NCBI GenBank assembly: GCA_020086605.1
Contig: JACBWW010000046.1
Coordinates: forward strand, 2,595,934-2,659,933
DNA: 64,000 nt
Direction: 5' to 3'
Source of the DNA: Lanius collurio
Lineage: Eukaryota; Chordata; Aves; Passeriformes; Laniidae
The notes under the pieces are model-generated. The model ran no database searches. It saw only the letters and a list, made by a program, of their open reading frames with translations, and was not told the origin of the DNA. The position numbers were made by a program, and so were the translations under genes. Below are positions 11,993-24,780 of the stretch, one piece after another. Position 1 is the stretch's first letter, and every line of letters starts with the position of its first letter.

Positions 11993-14214
11993 CCTCTCCA
12001 CAAAGATTCCAGAAATAAGGAAGCACTGGGCTGTCTACTCAGACCAGGGCTAAGAGAAAGAGGATGAGCAGTTTCTCCCACGCTCCCAAGTGAATGCCAG
12101 CACTATCCAGGAGCAAATCAAGGAGCATTTACTGTATTTCAATAAAATCAAATGCAGTGGTTCCTGCAATCAAGGATCTGACTGGATTTTTACCCACAGC
12201 AGAGCTGTGCCCACGAGAGCCTGCACTGCAGCTCCCAGCCTGATCCCGAGCTGAATTCCCTGCCGTGGCCTATCGGCCATTCATCTGTCTGCAGTTCATT
12301 TAGAACTAAACTTAGCACAGGAAAAGGACACTTCAAAGCAACTATACAGAGTATTGTGAAATACTCTAAGAGGTTTAGGGCATTCAAGGAAGAATCATTC
12401 CAGCCTCCTAAAGAGAAACATCACTGACCCAAACGCGCTTTGTGCAGCTGTCACTGGCTTTGTCAACTGTGCGAGCTCAACAAATACAAGAAATTGTATT
12501 TATCTCCTCTGCCCGTTTCCCATTTACACAGAGTTCAACAGGCTCGTAATTAACAGCCTCAGAGAGAGTCAGCTCCTGAAATTAAGCAGCAGAAAATGAA
12601 GAGAAGTGAGGAGGCTTGTTTGAAAGAGAAATACCTACGCAAAGCACAGGCTTACACAGCTTAGGGCAGACTTGTTGCAATCTAAAAAAATACTACAACC
12701 ATGAAATCTATGATGAGAATGCTCCATATAAAAACCACCACAGGATTAAGTTCAAGAAAGGAATTTCTCATGCAAACTTTGCACTCTAATCTGAACTTTT
12801 ACTGTAAGCATTCACTTTCAGTTCAATTATATTTCAGAGGATATTTAGCCAAATACCCTGGAAAATTTGACTTGCTCTTGTCTACTTTAGGAATTAGAGG
12901 GGACCAGAGATCACAGCTGTCTGGAACAAGATTATGTTTGCAAAGTACAAAAATATTAAAGATGGGAATACTTTTAGAACAAACAAACATAAAAATCTCA
13001 AAGCAAACACAGATATCTTTCATCTTATTAAGAAAACACATGACTATTTCCTTTTTCATTCTCTACAAAAGAGTCTTATTCAATTGTATTAAAAAACCCT
13101 GACAAATTCCGACAGACTTTCCTCTTCCACACGAATTTCTAACCAATTCTGTAAGCACACACCGTGCAGCAAAGAATGTTTGGGGAATAAATGATGCCAC
13201 AGCAAAATAAAATGCACCAATTCCTGCACAGTGAGTTCTTGAAAGAATTCCAAGATTAAAGGAACATAAAAAATGAATTACCCTTTTTCACCTCTCATGA
13301 GAGTAATCCTCCAGGTCAGCTTTGAGGTACATCTGAAACAAATGGTAAACTGTTTGGTAAACAGAAGGATTTTTCAGCAGCCCTTTTTGAAGGAATCATG
13401 GGAAAGTTTAGATCTAATCACAGCATAAAGATGAGTTCAAACTAAGGTTGGATCTTTTTTACACATCCTGCCTATGAAACATACTGCATGGAAAATGCAG
13501 GGGCTCCAAGGGACCCATTCATACCAGTGACCTACTGTCTCTGCTCTTATTTTTAGCAAGCATTTTGGTTTTCTTAGGAAGAACTTTATTATGCTACTTA
13601 TAATTTTGTATCTCAAATTAGTCCCAGTAAGACAGACAGTGGTGTCTCACTTGCCATCACTTTAGCAAAGGGAAAGGAAGAAAAGAAAGCTGAAAGTAAC
13701 AGAACATCAACTGAAGTTTTCATGGTTTCCAGGAGTCTGGTTTCCAGTTTGTGCCGAGGGTTCTGTGCCACCCTGACCCCAGGCAGGGCACAGGCAGATG
13801 GTGGTTCCAAAGGCTGCTGTTATCAGTGCAGCCACAGCCAGCCCTGAAAAACACCTCCAAATGCTTCTCATCCTCGCTGTCCTGATGCACAATTCAGCCT
13901 GGAATACACTGCTTACAACCCAGCGAAAAGCTTTTCCTGATCTCCTGCAAACACAAGAACTGGGAATTCTCAGGACTTCAGAACAGGCAGAGCTTGGACA
14001 CAACGTCCCCTCCCCACACCCTGCACTCAGCTGCTGTGAAACAAACCCACAGAGAAGTTCCTTTTTTCATCCCCTTATTAACATGAGCAATGGGACTCTC
14101 CCAGGAGCTGCGGCTCCATCGCTGACAGGAATCATCCCACCTATGCTTAAAACAAAACCAGCCAACTCTCAGCTGCAGAAACAGCATTTGTATTTCTCCA
14201 AAAAGGGATGGCAA
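11993..14214. other. Non-coding sequence with a mildly CpG-retaining patch at 12.4-12.7 kb
   Basis: No gene is supported. The stretch 12415-12650 retains several CpGs (AACGCGC, TGCGAGC, CCCGTTT, CTCGTAATTAA) in an otherwise CpG-poor setting and includes a TAATTAA homeodomain-type core, so it may be a conserved element. The rest is AT-rich unique DNA. Confidence 0.5.
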
Positions 14215-14570
14215 GTCTTTAATTATTAAACCAATTGCATTTAGCAGATGGTCAAAGAAAAGTACTTTTAAAAAGTTGCCCAGAGGGTTATAAAAACGAA
14301 CAAGCTCCAACAGCTGCCAGCTGGTGCGTGAAATCAATAATGAGAAAACGAGTCCGACTGTATCTTTGTGCTCATTGTCTGGCCCAAGCCAGGCAGGACA
14401 AGGGACTGGGACGTCACAGCCCTGCTGAATGGATTACGTGGATCTAATTAGGGAAAGACAAACATGTGAAGCGGGGCTGTAAGGAGGGAGCCCGTGCGGG
14501 ATGGCCGCAGGGCCGGCCTGGTGCTGCAGGCCCAGCCAGCCCCAGGCCCGCAGCCTCCACAGCCAAAACA
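14215..14570. promoter_or_regulatory. CpG-retaining candidate enhancer or promoter
   Basis: About twelve CpGs fall between 14290 and 14560, against a very CpG-poor background. Recognisable short sites include TATAAAAA at 14290, paired E-box-like CAGCTGCCAGCTGG at about 14311, a CRE-like GACGTCAC at 14410, CTAATTAG near 14444, and a GC-rich end (GCGGG, CCGCAGG, GCCGGCC) at 14470-14520. The mixture of a TATA-like box, CRE-like site and GC-rich tail could be a small promoter or a conserved enhancer. No downstream transcript is evident, so a promoter role is only inferred. Confidence 0.25.
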
Positions 14571-15150
14571 CAGCACCAGCACAAAGGCCAAGCTAAGCAA
14601 ACGTAAGGAATGTTCTACTGATCTTCTACAGTTGATGCAGAGCCTAAAAATTAATGAAAATGTGCAAAATTACTGAACTAAGATGTTTACGGAATGCTTT
14701 TCTGGATTTAATCGCTATAAAGTGTGGCTAAGGATATAAATTAATGTTAAGTCTCAGCCTCCCAAGAGCAGCAACCTGGTTTATCACTGCTTTTTGTTCT
14801 CCAATCTATGCTCGGATTAGAGTTTTTTGAACCATGGGCCTCTCATCAACCTTAAAACAGTATTAAATTTCTACAATAATGTGACAAGATTTCAAGCAAA
14901 AACGTAGAGGGAAAATAAATACTAAAGAGGTAAAAATCAAATCAATTTTAAAAAGTAATTTTGTTTTATTTAAATCATTTTAACAAATGAAAACTTATCA
15001 TAGGCACGTGACTACTTGGTATGTAAAAACAACAGATAGTTTTTCCTGGAAGATTATTTATTGGCTTAATACCTTATTCCATGGCCAAAATCTTCCCCTA
15101 AATTAGCAGAACCCATCGGTTTAGTTCAGCAAGCACCAGGGGTTTTGTCT

Positions 15151-15169
15151 GGGGGGGTGGGGGAAGGGG
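15151..15169 (+). other. Potential G-quadruplex tract
   Basis: The plus strand reads seven G, T, five G, AA, four G. The first run can be split into two triplets, giving four G-runs of at least three with loops of one or two bases. A second G-rich cluster (GGGGGTGGGAGAGGG) lies about 75 bases downstream near 15225. This is a sequence-pattern call only. Confidence 0.5.
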
Positions 15170-18100
15170 TGTAGTGTTTTTTTTAAGGTTCACCCTGGAG
15201 AATGATGGGTTGTTTGATGATGAAGGGGGTGGGAGAGGGAAGCAGTCACATGTGAGAGTAACAAAACAGAACTGGGAAAAGTACATTGAGTAAAATTTCA
15301 GCTGCTGCAGCAGTGTGCTTAAAAACCAGAGACACCTCACAGTTAAAGACAGAAGTGTATCAAATCTCAGGATCTTACTGACTTGTCACTGTGGTTTTTC
15401 CAGGGAAGGTCCATTGATAAACAGACAGAAAAGCAGATTAAGATAGGCAGAATAAATTATTAATTGCTGCTCAAGACAGCCAAGATAACTCAACACAAAA
15501 GCATTCCAAATGTTATTTTTAGCATATAAATAGTACACAGTGTTTTAACTTACATCAGCTGTTTTCTTTATCAGATTTTTATCTGAAGATGGGAACAGCA
15601 TACGTCCCTTCAGCTCCCATCAGCTGCTACACTTGGTAGGACTTTATCTCGGGGAGAAAACAGAGCTCTGGGCTGGAACTCCATCAGCTGGTTTTGTAGT
15701 TACTCGGGGTAGGACATATTGAAAACTTTTCTTGTGCACACAAAGCCCCTGGTCTGTATTAATGCATGGAAGTGACACTTCCTGGGGACATCCGGATACA
15801 GACCACGCAATTAGCATCAGTTCATGCACTGGAACCTGCTTTTTGCACATAAAAAACTGGCTTTATTTCCACTCCCGTGACAGACAGGCAGCCACAACCC
15901 ATCCACACTGTGTGCAGGGTGCCAGTGCTGGCCTGCATGCAGTGAGCAAATATGATGCACAGTTACATCCATTCTGACACCTATTTGGGGAAGAGAGACA
16001 GCTTCCTGGATGTGCCTGGAACTGCATTTTCATTGCCATCACAGTTTGCTTCTGTTTTTAAGAAAACCTAGGATTTGTAAACAAGGTTTATTTTCAGAAG
16101 CTCAATTTACCTTCTGTTATCACATAAATTCTGTATCAATAAAGTGCCACCATCATTTTTCTTTGCTGCTCAGCAAGGCTTACTTTCCATCACCCAATAT
16201 ATGAACTGTAGATTGCTAGCACTGAGCATTAATTTTGTCTATTCATTTATTTAGGAATCCTGAAGCAGACTACTGAAACATTGCTTACAGCAGAACTGTA
16301 AACTAAAAGGCACTGGAATAATAAAGATAAGGCTGTCCCATTTAGAAAGGGAAATTTCTACATTCTTGGGTAAACAGAGGGCTCTCATAAATCGAGCAAT
16401 GCCTTTTAGTGTTGTCAGTGTGACTTGAGCCTACATGGCCCATTGTGTTCCCTAAGAAACTTACTTAAAATATTTACTGTAGAATTGTTTTTAGCAAGAA
16501 TGATGAATAAATTTAACTCTTTTTAACAAAATATTTTGTTGAAAGTACGCTTTTCATGAAGTTCCTTTTAATATCTGAATAAACACATCACTTGTAAGAA
16601 TCATGGCTTCCAGGCTCTGTATTTGCACGTGTGCACAGAGATTACAAAGACACACAGACGTGGGTCTTGTCTGTAACCTACAACTATGAATTCTACAGGA
16701 ATCACTTCATTTTAATCAAATTCTGCAACCTGGAAGTCCCCATCCCCTTCTAATGACAGTCACACAATGTCTTGCCTTTGGTGAGCCCAACTACGTACAC
16801 CAGTCCTGGCTGAAAACCTCCAAGAAAATAAAATTAGATAGTTGTGCTCAATCTTCTTTATTTGTATACCCATCAAAATTACCTCTCTGACACTCAGATT
16901 ATTTACTGGAAGATCAAGAGAAATAGCAGGGAATATGTAAAAGGTGGGGGGGGAAGATTATGATAAAAGCAACAGCAAAGAACACGAGACCACTTAAGTC
17001 AGTGTCAGCTGTGTTACTTTAAAAAAAAAATGTACCATCTGACAGAGGTTTGGTGAAAAATCATTAGAGGTTGCCAGTCCAGCCCAGAGTGGACAGACCA
17101 ATCCCCCAGGAGTCCTGCAGCCATGACCAGCAGAGCTTGGCAGACCCACCAGAGATCAGGCAGTGCAGAGGCAGAAGAGAAAAAATCATTCTTGCTCCTG
17201 GAATGGCTCATGGTGTGTCTGAGCACGGCTCAAGCACAGGGATTTAGGGAGCCCCTTGCAGAAGCTGAGAATTGCAGACTACAGACGTGTCAACTCCACT
17301 TCCACAGCCACTTTTACAGAAAACACAAGTTACAATAAAGCTTCAGAGCCCAATGGAACACTGAATACACAAGATCAGACTCCAAAACATTCTGTTATCT
17401 GCAGCATTTTACTGATCACTATTATATTTTTTTTTAACCTACAACAAACACTTCTATAAATACACTCTTTCTAACCAGGTAACTCCTGCTCAAGCTGCTC
17501 GTTTTGCTAAAAAAAGCCCACATTACATTAATTTTAAAGCACGTGCATAACTTGAGACCTGGTCATCTTCTACTCTTCTGTTTTCACTACACAAAAATAA
17601 TCACTTCTGTTTGTACAAAAAATTTCTGTGTTAAGATAAAGTAACTTTGAACTTCAATAACACAAGTTATATTTAGCACAGCTAAATAAAGGTATTTAAA
17701 AGTCATTGACCATTTATATTTTACAGCATGAAATGCTGCTTCTAAAGTGAATGAAAATGGGGTTTTTAATTTTTTTTTTTTTTAATTATGTGAGTCTTAC
17801 TAGAATAAAACCATCCTTAGTGAAAAAGCCAATAAGATTTAGTTATGGCAGGATGTGTTACAATTGTCACAGGGTAATGGTAAAAGGACACTGATGGTGA
17901 TGTTTTTAATTCTATTTCAGAAACATTCACAGAAAATATATAAATAACTTGCTTTGCAATGAATAAAACAACTCTTCTGCACTGCAATTATAAAAATACA
18001 AACAGCCTGGCATGAGCACAATGACCTGGATCACCTTCAGTCCAACAGCAGCCACCCTCTGCGTCATTTCTCAAAGATGAATGCAGGTAATTACAGAAAT

Positions 18101-18185
18101 ACATGGTGAGCACCAGCCAAAATCCAGACAAAAACCAGCACTAAGTACAGCTAAAAAATCAGGAATTTTTTATCAAAAAACTTAA

Positions 18186-18242
18186 AACTTTTCCAAAGCT
18201 ACAATTTATCATAAAACCCAGAACTTTTCCAAAGCTACAATT
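18186..18242 (+). repeat. Local tandem duplication, 36-bp period
   Basis: AACTTTTCCAAAGCTACAAT occurs at 18186 and again at 18222, giving two copies spaced 36 bases apart. It is a small local duplication, possibly replication slippage, with no wider array. Confidence 0.8.
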
Positions 18243-20299
18243 ATGAAATATTTATCCTAGAAGCGCTGTCATTTACAAAATTCAGGGAATATCTGCACCC
18301 AAATCAAACACATTAAAGTGCAGTGGAAGTACCTGAAGAACCTTAATCCTGTGCCTCACCTGAAGGGCTCAGAGCCAGGGACCCTCAGGACACTGAAGGC
18401 AATCGTGTATTTGGCACATGCAATAAAGTTCAGGACACTGGTATAAAAGGAACTTTTGAAACTTCATTATTCCCCATCACAGAGTAAGTACTGGGGCCCA
18501 TTGTGGCACACCCAAAATCTTGCCTTTTTCACCCTAACTTGGCCAGATCTCTTCAAGGAGTTCAAAAAAGCTCAAAAGCTCAGGAGATGGGAAACTGAGG
18601 CTGGTTTTTGAAAAGCATATGCTGTTGGATTAACTCTTTTCTTTACAAAGGCAAAACTGAACAAAGTCACATAAATACTGTCTCTGGTTTCAGTGGGAGT
18701 AGATGGGTTTTCTTCAGAAAATCCAAGGCTCTTTGGGGTGATTTCTGACTCAATTCTGCATCAACAAGCAAAGATCACAGCCAAAAATTGTGCCTCTGCT
18801 TCTCCAAGTTCTCTATGGTACCACTTCAAAAAAACCACCTCTCTCGTACTGATGGTTATTTTTTGAAGATTACATCTTTCAATCAGTGAATTTCCAGGAG
18901 GTATTGCTGCCTAGGAGAAGGTGCAGAGCTAAGATAATGCTATTTTGTTCTTCAGGAAAGAATTTCAAAGAAGGCAGGAGTGAAAACCAGGAAGGCCAAG
19001 AAGAGTAACAAAAATACTGGTAACAATCAGCCCTGTGTTACTGATCCCCCTCAGACATGGCCATGCAGGAGCCAGGGACAGCTACCCCAGGTTTGGGTTT
19101 TACCCTCAGTGATTTACTCTGTAACTCCAAACCTTTTTAAAACTGGGGGTTCCTGCAGCTCTCACAAGAGGCAATTCACCTGAGGTTTCATGCAAGACCT
19201 TTTAAACTGATTTTCATGTACTATTAGTTCACAATACTGGAATTCAGGTTTTTGGCTTGCTTTGGAAGGTTTTTCTGTCACAAGGATATGCAGAGCTCTA
19301 CTGAGAGCTGGCTTGGTGGGCTGTTCCTGCAAACGTAGGACACTCAAAGCAGTGAATGCAGGTCCGTGCTCCACGAAGAATTCCATGATGAATCACTACA
19401 CTTGGAAATACACTTGGAATTCCACCTGAAGGTTTCTACAGCTCACAGTGGGGATCTGTCGTCCTTGCTGCAGCACTGACATCTCCACTATGTCTTTTCC
19501 CTATCCAGCTACTGCAGGTGTTCCCAAACTTTGGGATATTTCCTTCAGACAGAGTCTCTACACATATATTCACATTGTTTATATCTGTTAATAGTTTAGT
19601 AATGTGTAATTTGTTCATTTGTTGATGAGAATCCAACATAAAAATGTATGGAGCTGCTTCCATTAATGGGATCGGGAATCTTTCATAATAGTGACTCATT
19701 AGGGAAAACAACAGACAGAAAGACCAAACTAATTCCTGGAACACAAAATTTAATCACCTCCCTTTTCTCTCACCATCCTCAAAAATACAGGTAAGACACC
19801 AGTTTGCCCCTGTATTTATATTGCTTCGATTCCCAGTTAAATAATATAAAAATAGGTCAAAGATCTATCCCTGTCCTGGACTGTTTTCAAAACTGGACAC
19901 TAATGAAACTTGATTCCCTTCATAAAATTCTGTCTACCCAGAATATTCTTGCCTGCAATGAGACTTGTTGGTACTGAGGGTTAAATCAAACGGAGCAGGA
20001 CTTTCAAGTAGCCACCCAGACTACTGCAAATATTAAAAAACCACTTGTGGACTTCAGGCTACATCTCACATTCTGATTTATCATAAGCTCTCTTACAAGG
20101 TAATTTGCTCGGTAAAACTCAAGACCTCTCACCCTGCTAGCACCAGAACTCTAAGAATACACACTTAAACAATAAGTGTGATACTAATCCTGGCTACTCC
20201 TACAGAGGAGAGCTGCTTCCTCTGTACTTCCAGATCCATTAAACTGAGGGGAGGCAGCCAAGAATCCCTCTGAACCCACGGATCTCCCATGTAGCACTG

Positions 20300-20560
20300 A
20301 GCTATAAATATTTTCCACGCTCAGGGTTCAAGCAGCAGCAGCCTGTAACAAAAAGCTGCGTTCCCAACAGCATCCTAATGGGATCTCCCAACTCCAGCGC
20401 TGCTGCTGGGCTATCAGCACATGAAAGTCCCGGAACAAGAACTGAAACAACGTGATGGGTTTCCATTGTCCTTGAAACCTGCCTCCTCCTCGGTCCCCTT
20501 TGTGAGCAGGGCGCTCACACAGCCCCGATCCATCCACGCCTGCATTCACAGCTCACCAAT
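20300..20560. other. CpG-containing GC-richer patch of unknown role
   Basis: Eight or nine CpGs (in CACGCTC, TGCGTTC, AGCGCTG, CCCGGAA, AACGTGA, CTCGGTC, GGCGCTC, CCCCGATC and CCACGCC) lie in about 250 bases, immediately upstream of a T22 tract. Short ORFs overlap on both strands with no recognised product. It could be a conserved element or an alternative first exon. Confidence 0.2.
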
Positions 20561-20584
20561 ACTCATATGCAGCAAGGTCAGAAA

Positions 20585-20770
20585 TTTTTTTTTTTTTTTT
20601 TTTTTTAACATTCTTTGATTAATGCTGAGAGCTGCAGCATGTTTAGACAGGGTCGTGACCTCAGGCATCCATTTAATCAAATTTCTCTGCTGCTTGTCCC
20701 AGTGGAGCCATCGCAACAAGAAACTCTCTCAATGAAAAAAAAAAAGGAAAAGAAAAAGAAAAGGAAAAAA
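20585..20770. repeat. T22 tract and A-rich tract enclosing about 125 bp
   Basis: A run of 22 T at 20585-20606 is followed about 125 bases later by an A-rich tract of about 35 bases with scattered G (20735-20769). The two arms are roughly complementary and could pair as a long-looped hairpin. The enclosed sequence is not recognised as a SINE or processed gene copy. Confidence 0.7.
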
Positions 20771-23700
20771 ATGCACACTTCACATCTCACATTGTTTACA
20801 TGCTGTTAAGTAATTATTTCACTCTTCGACCCCCACTGGCCATCAACAGACAAGTCACCTCCTTGGAGATTCTGAAAAGCTTATTCAGCTGTATATAATT
20901 CATTTTGTCTCTTTCCTTCATTGTGAAGCTAACTGCTTAGCTTAAAGACTTCTTTGTGAATACTTAAGTACATGGTGTCCATGCTAATGATCTCACTAAT
21001 TATAAGCGTATTTATCATATACAAAGTGTTCCCAGCTATTCTTTCCCAAAGCTATCCTACTCCAGCTCTACCATCCAGCAGTTTCTCACCACATATTTAC
21101 CCAAACACTCACATGTGCACGCTGCATTTCCCTGGAATTCTGTCATTACCTGAGTGACCAAGCAAGTTGCTCAATATTTGCTCAGGAGTTTTCAATAACA
21201 CTCTGATCTTTTATGCAGCTCTTCTCCAGGGCAAAGTGCAGAAATGAGCCAGGCAGGTAATAAAGAATTACAGTTTGCCTTTATCTAATAGCTCCATCAG
21301 TCAGAGTAATAGAGTTGGATAAAATGGTAACCTATTCACCCAGTTCTTCTTAATTGCTACCCTAGGATGCAAAAAGTAGGGGCAAGAAAAAAGTTTATTT
21401 CTAATTGCAGTTCAGAAATTAGAGGTGAACGACTTGAAAGCATCTAATACCCTCCTCTTCAAACTCAAATGAAAACTGACTGCAGATGGAGACAGCACAA
21501 CCACAAAACCAGATGACTGGGGGGAAAAAAGCAAAGGAGGGGAGCAGTGTGGATTTGGGGGAACAAAAGGATTTATTTTACATTCTGATTTTTTTTTTTG
21601 GTCTCTTCTTCCTTCCAGAAAGACAAACACTCACATGAGCTGGCAGAGTTATGAGGAACATGGTGACATGATGTGCAGAGCATCCTGCTGAGGAGGTCTA
21701 TACCCTCGGTGTACTCCAAGGGCCAGAGTTTACACACTCTCATCAAAACTTGTCCACTAAATAAAGGACTACCTGGATCAAATGGGACAGGGAGAAAGGA
21801 AGAAATCAAAATGAAACAGGATGCTGGAAGATTAGGATCAGTTGGAAAGGAATGTAAGTAACAAGGATAAAATCAGGCACAAGTAAACCAACGGATATGT
21901 AATAACAACTGAAATTCCACCTAACGCTGATTCCTGCACACAGCACATGCTAGAAACAGCCAGTTTTTGACAAGAAAACTGTCCCTTCAGACAGAAATAC
22001 ATCTCAGCAGATCCAAGACACTTCTTTACTTGCTAAACTCTACTGAAAGTTCTGTGTCCATGTTTGTAAATATGACGGCATTGTTCCATTTCTTTTAAAC
22101 CCAAATCATCTTTCAAGACAAGGACCTTTCACATTTAGCTTTAATGGGAACAGGAAATTGTCACAGATACAGAGAAAAATTTAGGAATAGGGGATATATA
22201 AAAATAAAAGAAAACCCTTTCCCCTAATCTCACAAATTACCCATTGCTACAGAGAAGCATTCTCAACTCTATTAATTATTTGATATTCATCACTATCTCC
22301 AGAGAATAACTGACATGCACATGAACACTAAAATAATTGCATTGAGCAAGCACTACCTGAATTGTTGCAATATATGACTTAGGCAGATTATTAATTTAAT
22401 GAAATATTAGTTGTGACTTTTTCTTTGCATTCTGTAATTTGTTGAGCTCAATACTATGGAATTTATCAGCTGGCATAATACTTACAACTCATGTAACTAC
22501 TCAACAATAAATTCTTTTGTTTCTATGATGTTACCTAATTCCAAAATTGCTTTAGATAATAAAAAAAAAAAGGAAGAAACTAAAATTTTTGTCAAGAGCA
22601 GAATTTGTTTCTTCACAGGCAACACATCCATTGCACAGCTTCTCTGTTAGCACTTCTTGCCCAATAGCAGTGTTGGTGTAATATCTATGTGATAATGATG
22701 TTATCACAACCCTGTGCTCAACTGCTTTTAGAGAGACAGCAATATTAAAGTCAGTATTTTGCATTCCTGCAAATTACTAATAATTTCAACTGAAGTCTTC
22801 CACATCTGATAACTGCTTCCATCTTAAGTTTGTGATGGAAATATGGGAAAGCAGGTTGCTGCTCCTTTATTAATAATATACCAGTCCTTTATTGAAAAAC
22901 TTTAGCACCTCCACACACTGAAGTATGGGCTGGACTATTCCAAGAAACAAATTCTGGAGTCATGAAAATATGTCAACTCCCCCTCATCATAAACAAATTC
23001 TTTAAGCCTTTGAATAAATCTGATATAGTAAATGTTAATTATGCAGTATCTGAGTTATCAAAAATTTCCATGTGATATAAATCCCTTTGCATTTCTCTTG
23101 TTAGGTTACAGAATTTTAAATAAAATTTTAAAAAACTAACCCAAATTACAGTTCTTTTTTGAGGGAGTCCTGTAGAACAACCAGCCTGGAGTACAGGATA
23201 AGGGGAGTGCTGGCAGTAGCCTCACTTCCTTCCAAGGATGTTCCAAAGGAACTCAAATCAAAGGAAATAAGAAGTATTTAGGATTTCTCTTAGGATAACT
23301 CTGACTGTATCCTGAACTCTTACTTATGGTTAATAGTGCTGATGATGCTGTGTTGGGGAAGACATCAAATCTGGATAAGAAGCAGAAGGAAAAAGGGAGG
23401 GTGGAATTGGAGCAGGAATTAAATTGATCAAAGAACAACCATAGGTCAAAAAACTGGTGGTGTTTTCACACTCTGCTGGAAAAAGAAAACAAAACAAGGA
23501 AGGAGTCTGGAGATAAAACTTCCACAGAGTTTAACCCACACAAAAACCACAAGCTGCAACTTGAAACTTCTTTAAATGGAATCCTGCACATCAGGACAAC
23601 ACTCGGGGCAGTATTTGGGATGAGAGGCTCCACCTGCACCTCCCTGCCAGCTGCTCCAGAGCAGCAGAGCCAGGCTGGAAAGGTGGGCACAACCCTGAGC

Positions 23701-24479
23701 AAGCCCAGGGCTCAGGTGTGAACCCAAACCCTCCCGAGGCCAGAGGACCAAGAGCACTTGTCCCCACGGCACAGGTACAGGACATTTATTCATTTTAAGC
23801 TGACAGAGAACCCTCAGAAACCAGGGCAGAAAAAGCTGCATTAGCACCAGAAGGAAACCCACTGCTGGCAGATAAATGGGTGAAACTCTGGGCTCACCCC
23901 AGTAATTCTGTACCTGGTGATGGTGTGTGTAAAAACCAGAATGGGAAATTGCTGATTTCCATCAGTGTCATGGCAATTCAGCAGCAAAGTAAGAGCAGTG
24001 ACATCCTGATCCATCCTCTTTCCTTGGTCCTGTCCACGCAAAATTTACCTCACTCTAAGGCAAAGCTTTAAAGAAAATCTGAAGGAAGAAAACACCATGA
24101 AATTCCCTATTTACAGAGGAAAATGAATACTCCTTGTCTGTTGGAGAGTTTAAGAGTTCCTGTCTAATTCAGGTTTTTATCCATAATTCTGATAACAGAC
24201 ATTGTGTTTTCTTTAGGGATACTGCTAATAAACCAATTCTAATAGAGTCAAGTGCAAAATTCTTCCATTTTACTATTTTTTTTTAATCTATAAATGCAAA
24301 ATACAACTCATGCCTCCAAGTCTCATTTCCAGCAGTTATTTTAACTGCCCAGGCTTTCAGAAATTTCAGGAACCACTGCATGCCTGGACTGAATTGGGAA
24401 AATTTAATACCGTGTAAGATATGCAGATAAAATATGAATTCCAGCCATGTAACAAAAATGCCGTTGACAACATGTATAT
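20771..24479. other. Non-coding sequence, no gene seen
   Basis: AT-rich unique DNA with a GC-richer patch at 23590-23780 whose minus-strand ORFs overlap in two frames and show no domain. A minus-strand acceptor with a long pyrimidine run at about 23374-23410 and a TAA/GTAAGA donor would give a 47-nt exon (23324-23370), judged likely fortuitous. Confidence 0.55.
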
Positions 24480-24780
24480 TATGCAATTATGACTGTCATT
24501 TTATTACTGTTATTAATTTATTAGTATAATTGCAATTTTTTTCAATGTCATAATGTGATAATAAAGGACTTGTCATTACTACGTTAACCTCGGAACATCT
24601 CTGACCTCAGGGGAGGTAGCTGTACGCTTTCAGTCCAAAATGAGCTGTCAGTTACCACAACGAGATTTTGATGACTACATTATCTTGTAATTAAATGTCT
24701 CAACAAACTTCTCCTTTTGATTGACAGGTAGTTAAGACTATCTTTGACCACAGGGCAGTTTCTTTATTTTTCAAGAATAA
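24480..24780. promoter_or_regulatory. Candidate conserved enhancer with exact PBX-MEIS/PREP site
   Basis: TGATTGACAG, the consensus composite site for PBX with MEIS or PREP partners, occurs exactly at 24718-24727. The flanking sequence has TAATTAAA and other homeodomain-type cores, and four CpGs are retained in 24580-24670. There is no ORF and no recognised repeat. The 10-mer is expected by chance about once per half megabase per strand, so its presence here is suggestive but not proof. Enhancer activity is inferred. Confidence 0.25.

Larger units (their letters stand above)
14571..20299. other. Non-coding sequence, no gene seen
   Basis: Mostly AT-rich unique DNA. It includes the G-run cluster at 15.15 kb and the short tandem duplication at 18.19 kb (both listed separately), a T-rich run near 17768-17783, and isolated splice-like sites without good exons (for example the acceptor TGTTTTCTTTATCAG near 15575). 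No recognised transposon. Confidence 0.55.

Noticed and set aside
23324..23370. 47-nt minus-strand micro-exon with a long pyrimidine tract and GTAAGA donor
   Set aside because: Too short for the open frame to mean anything, and no partner exon of matching phase was seen.
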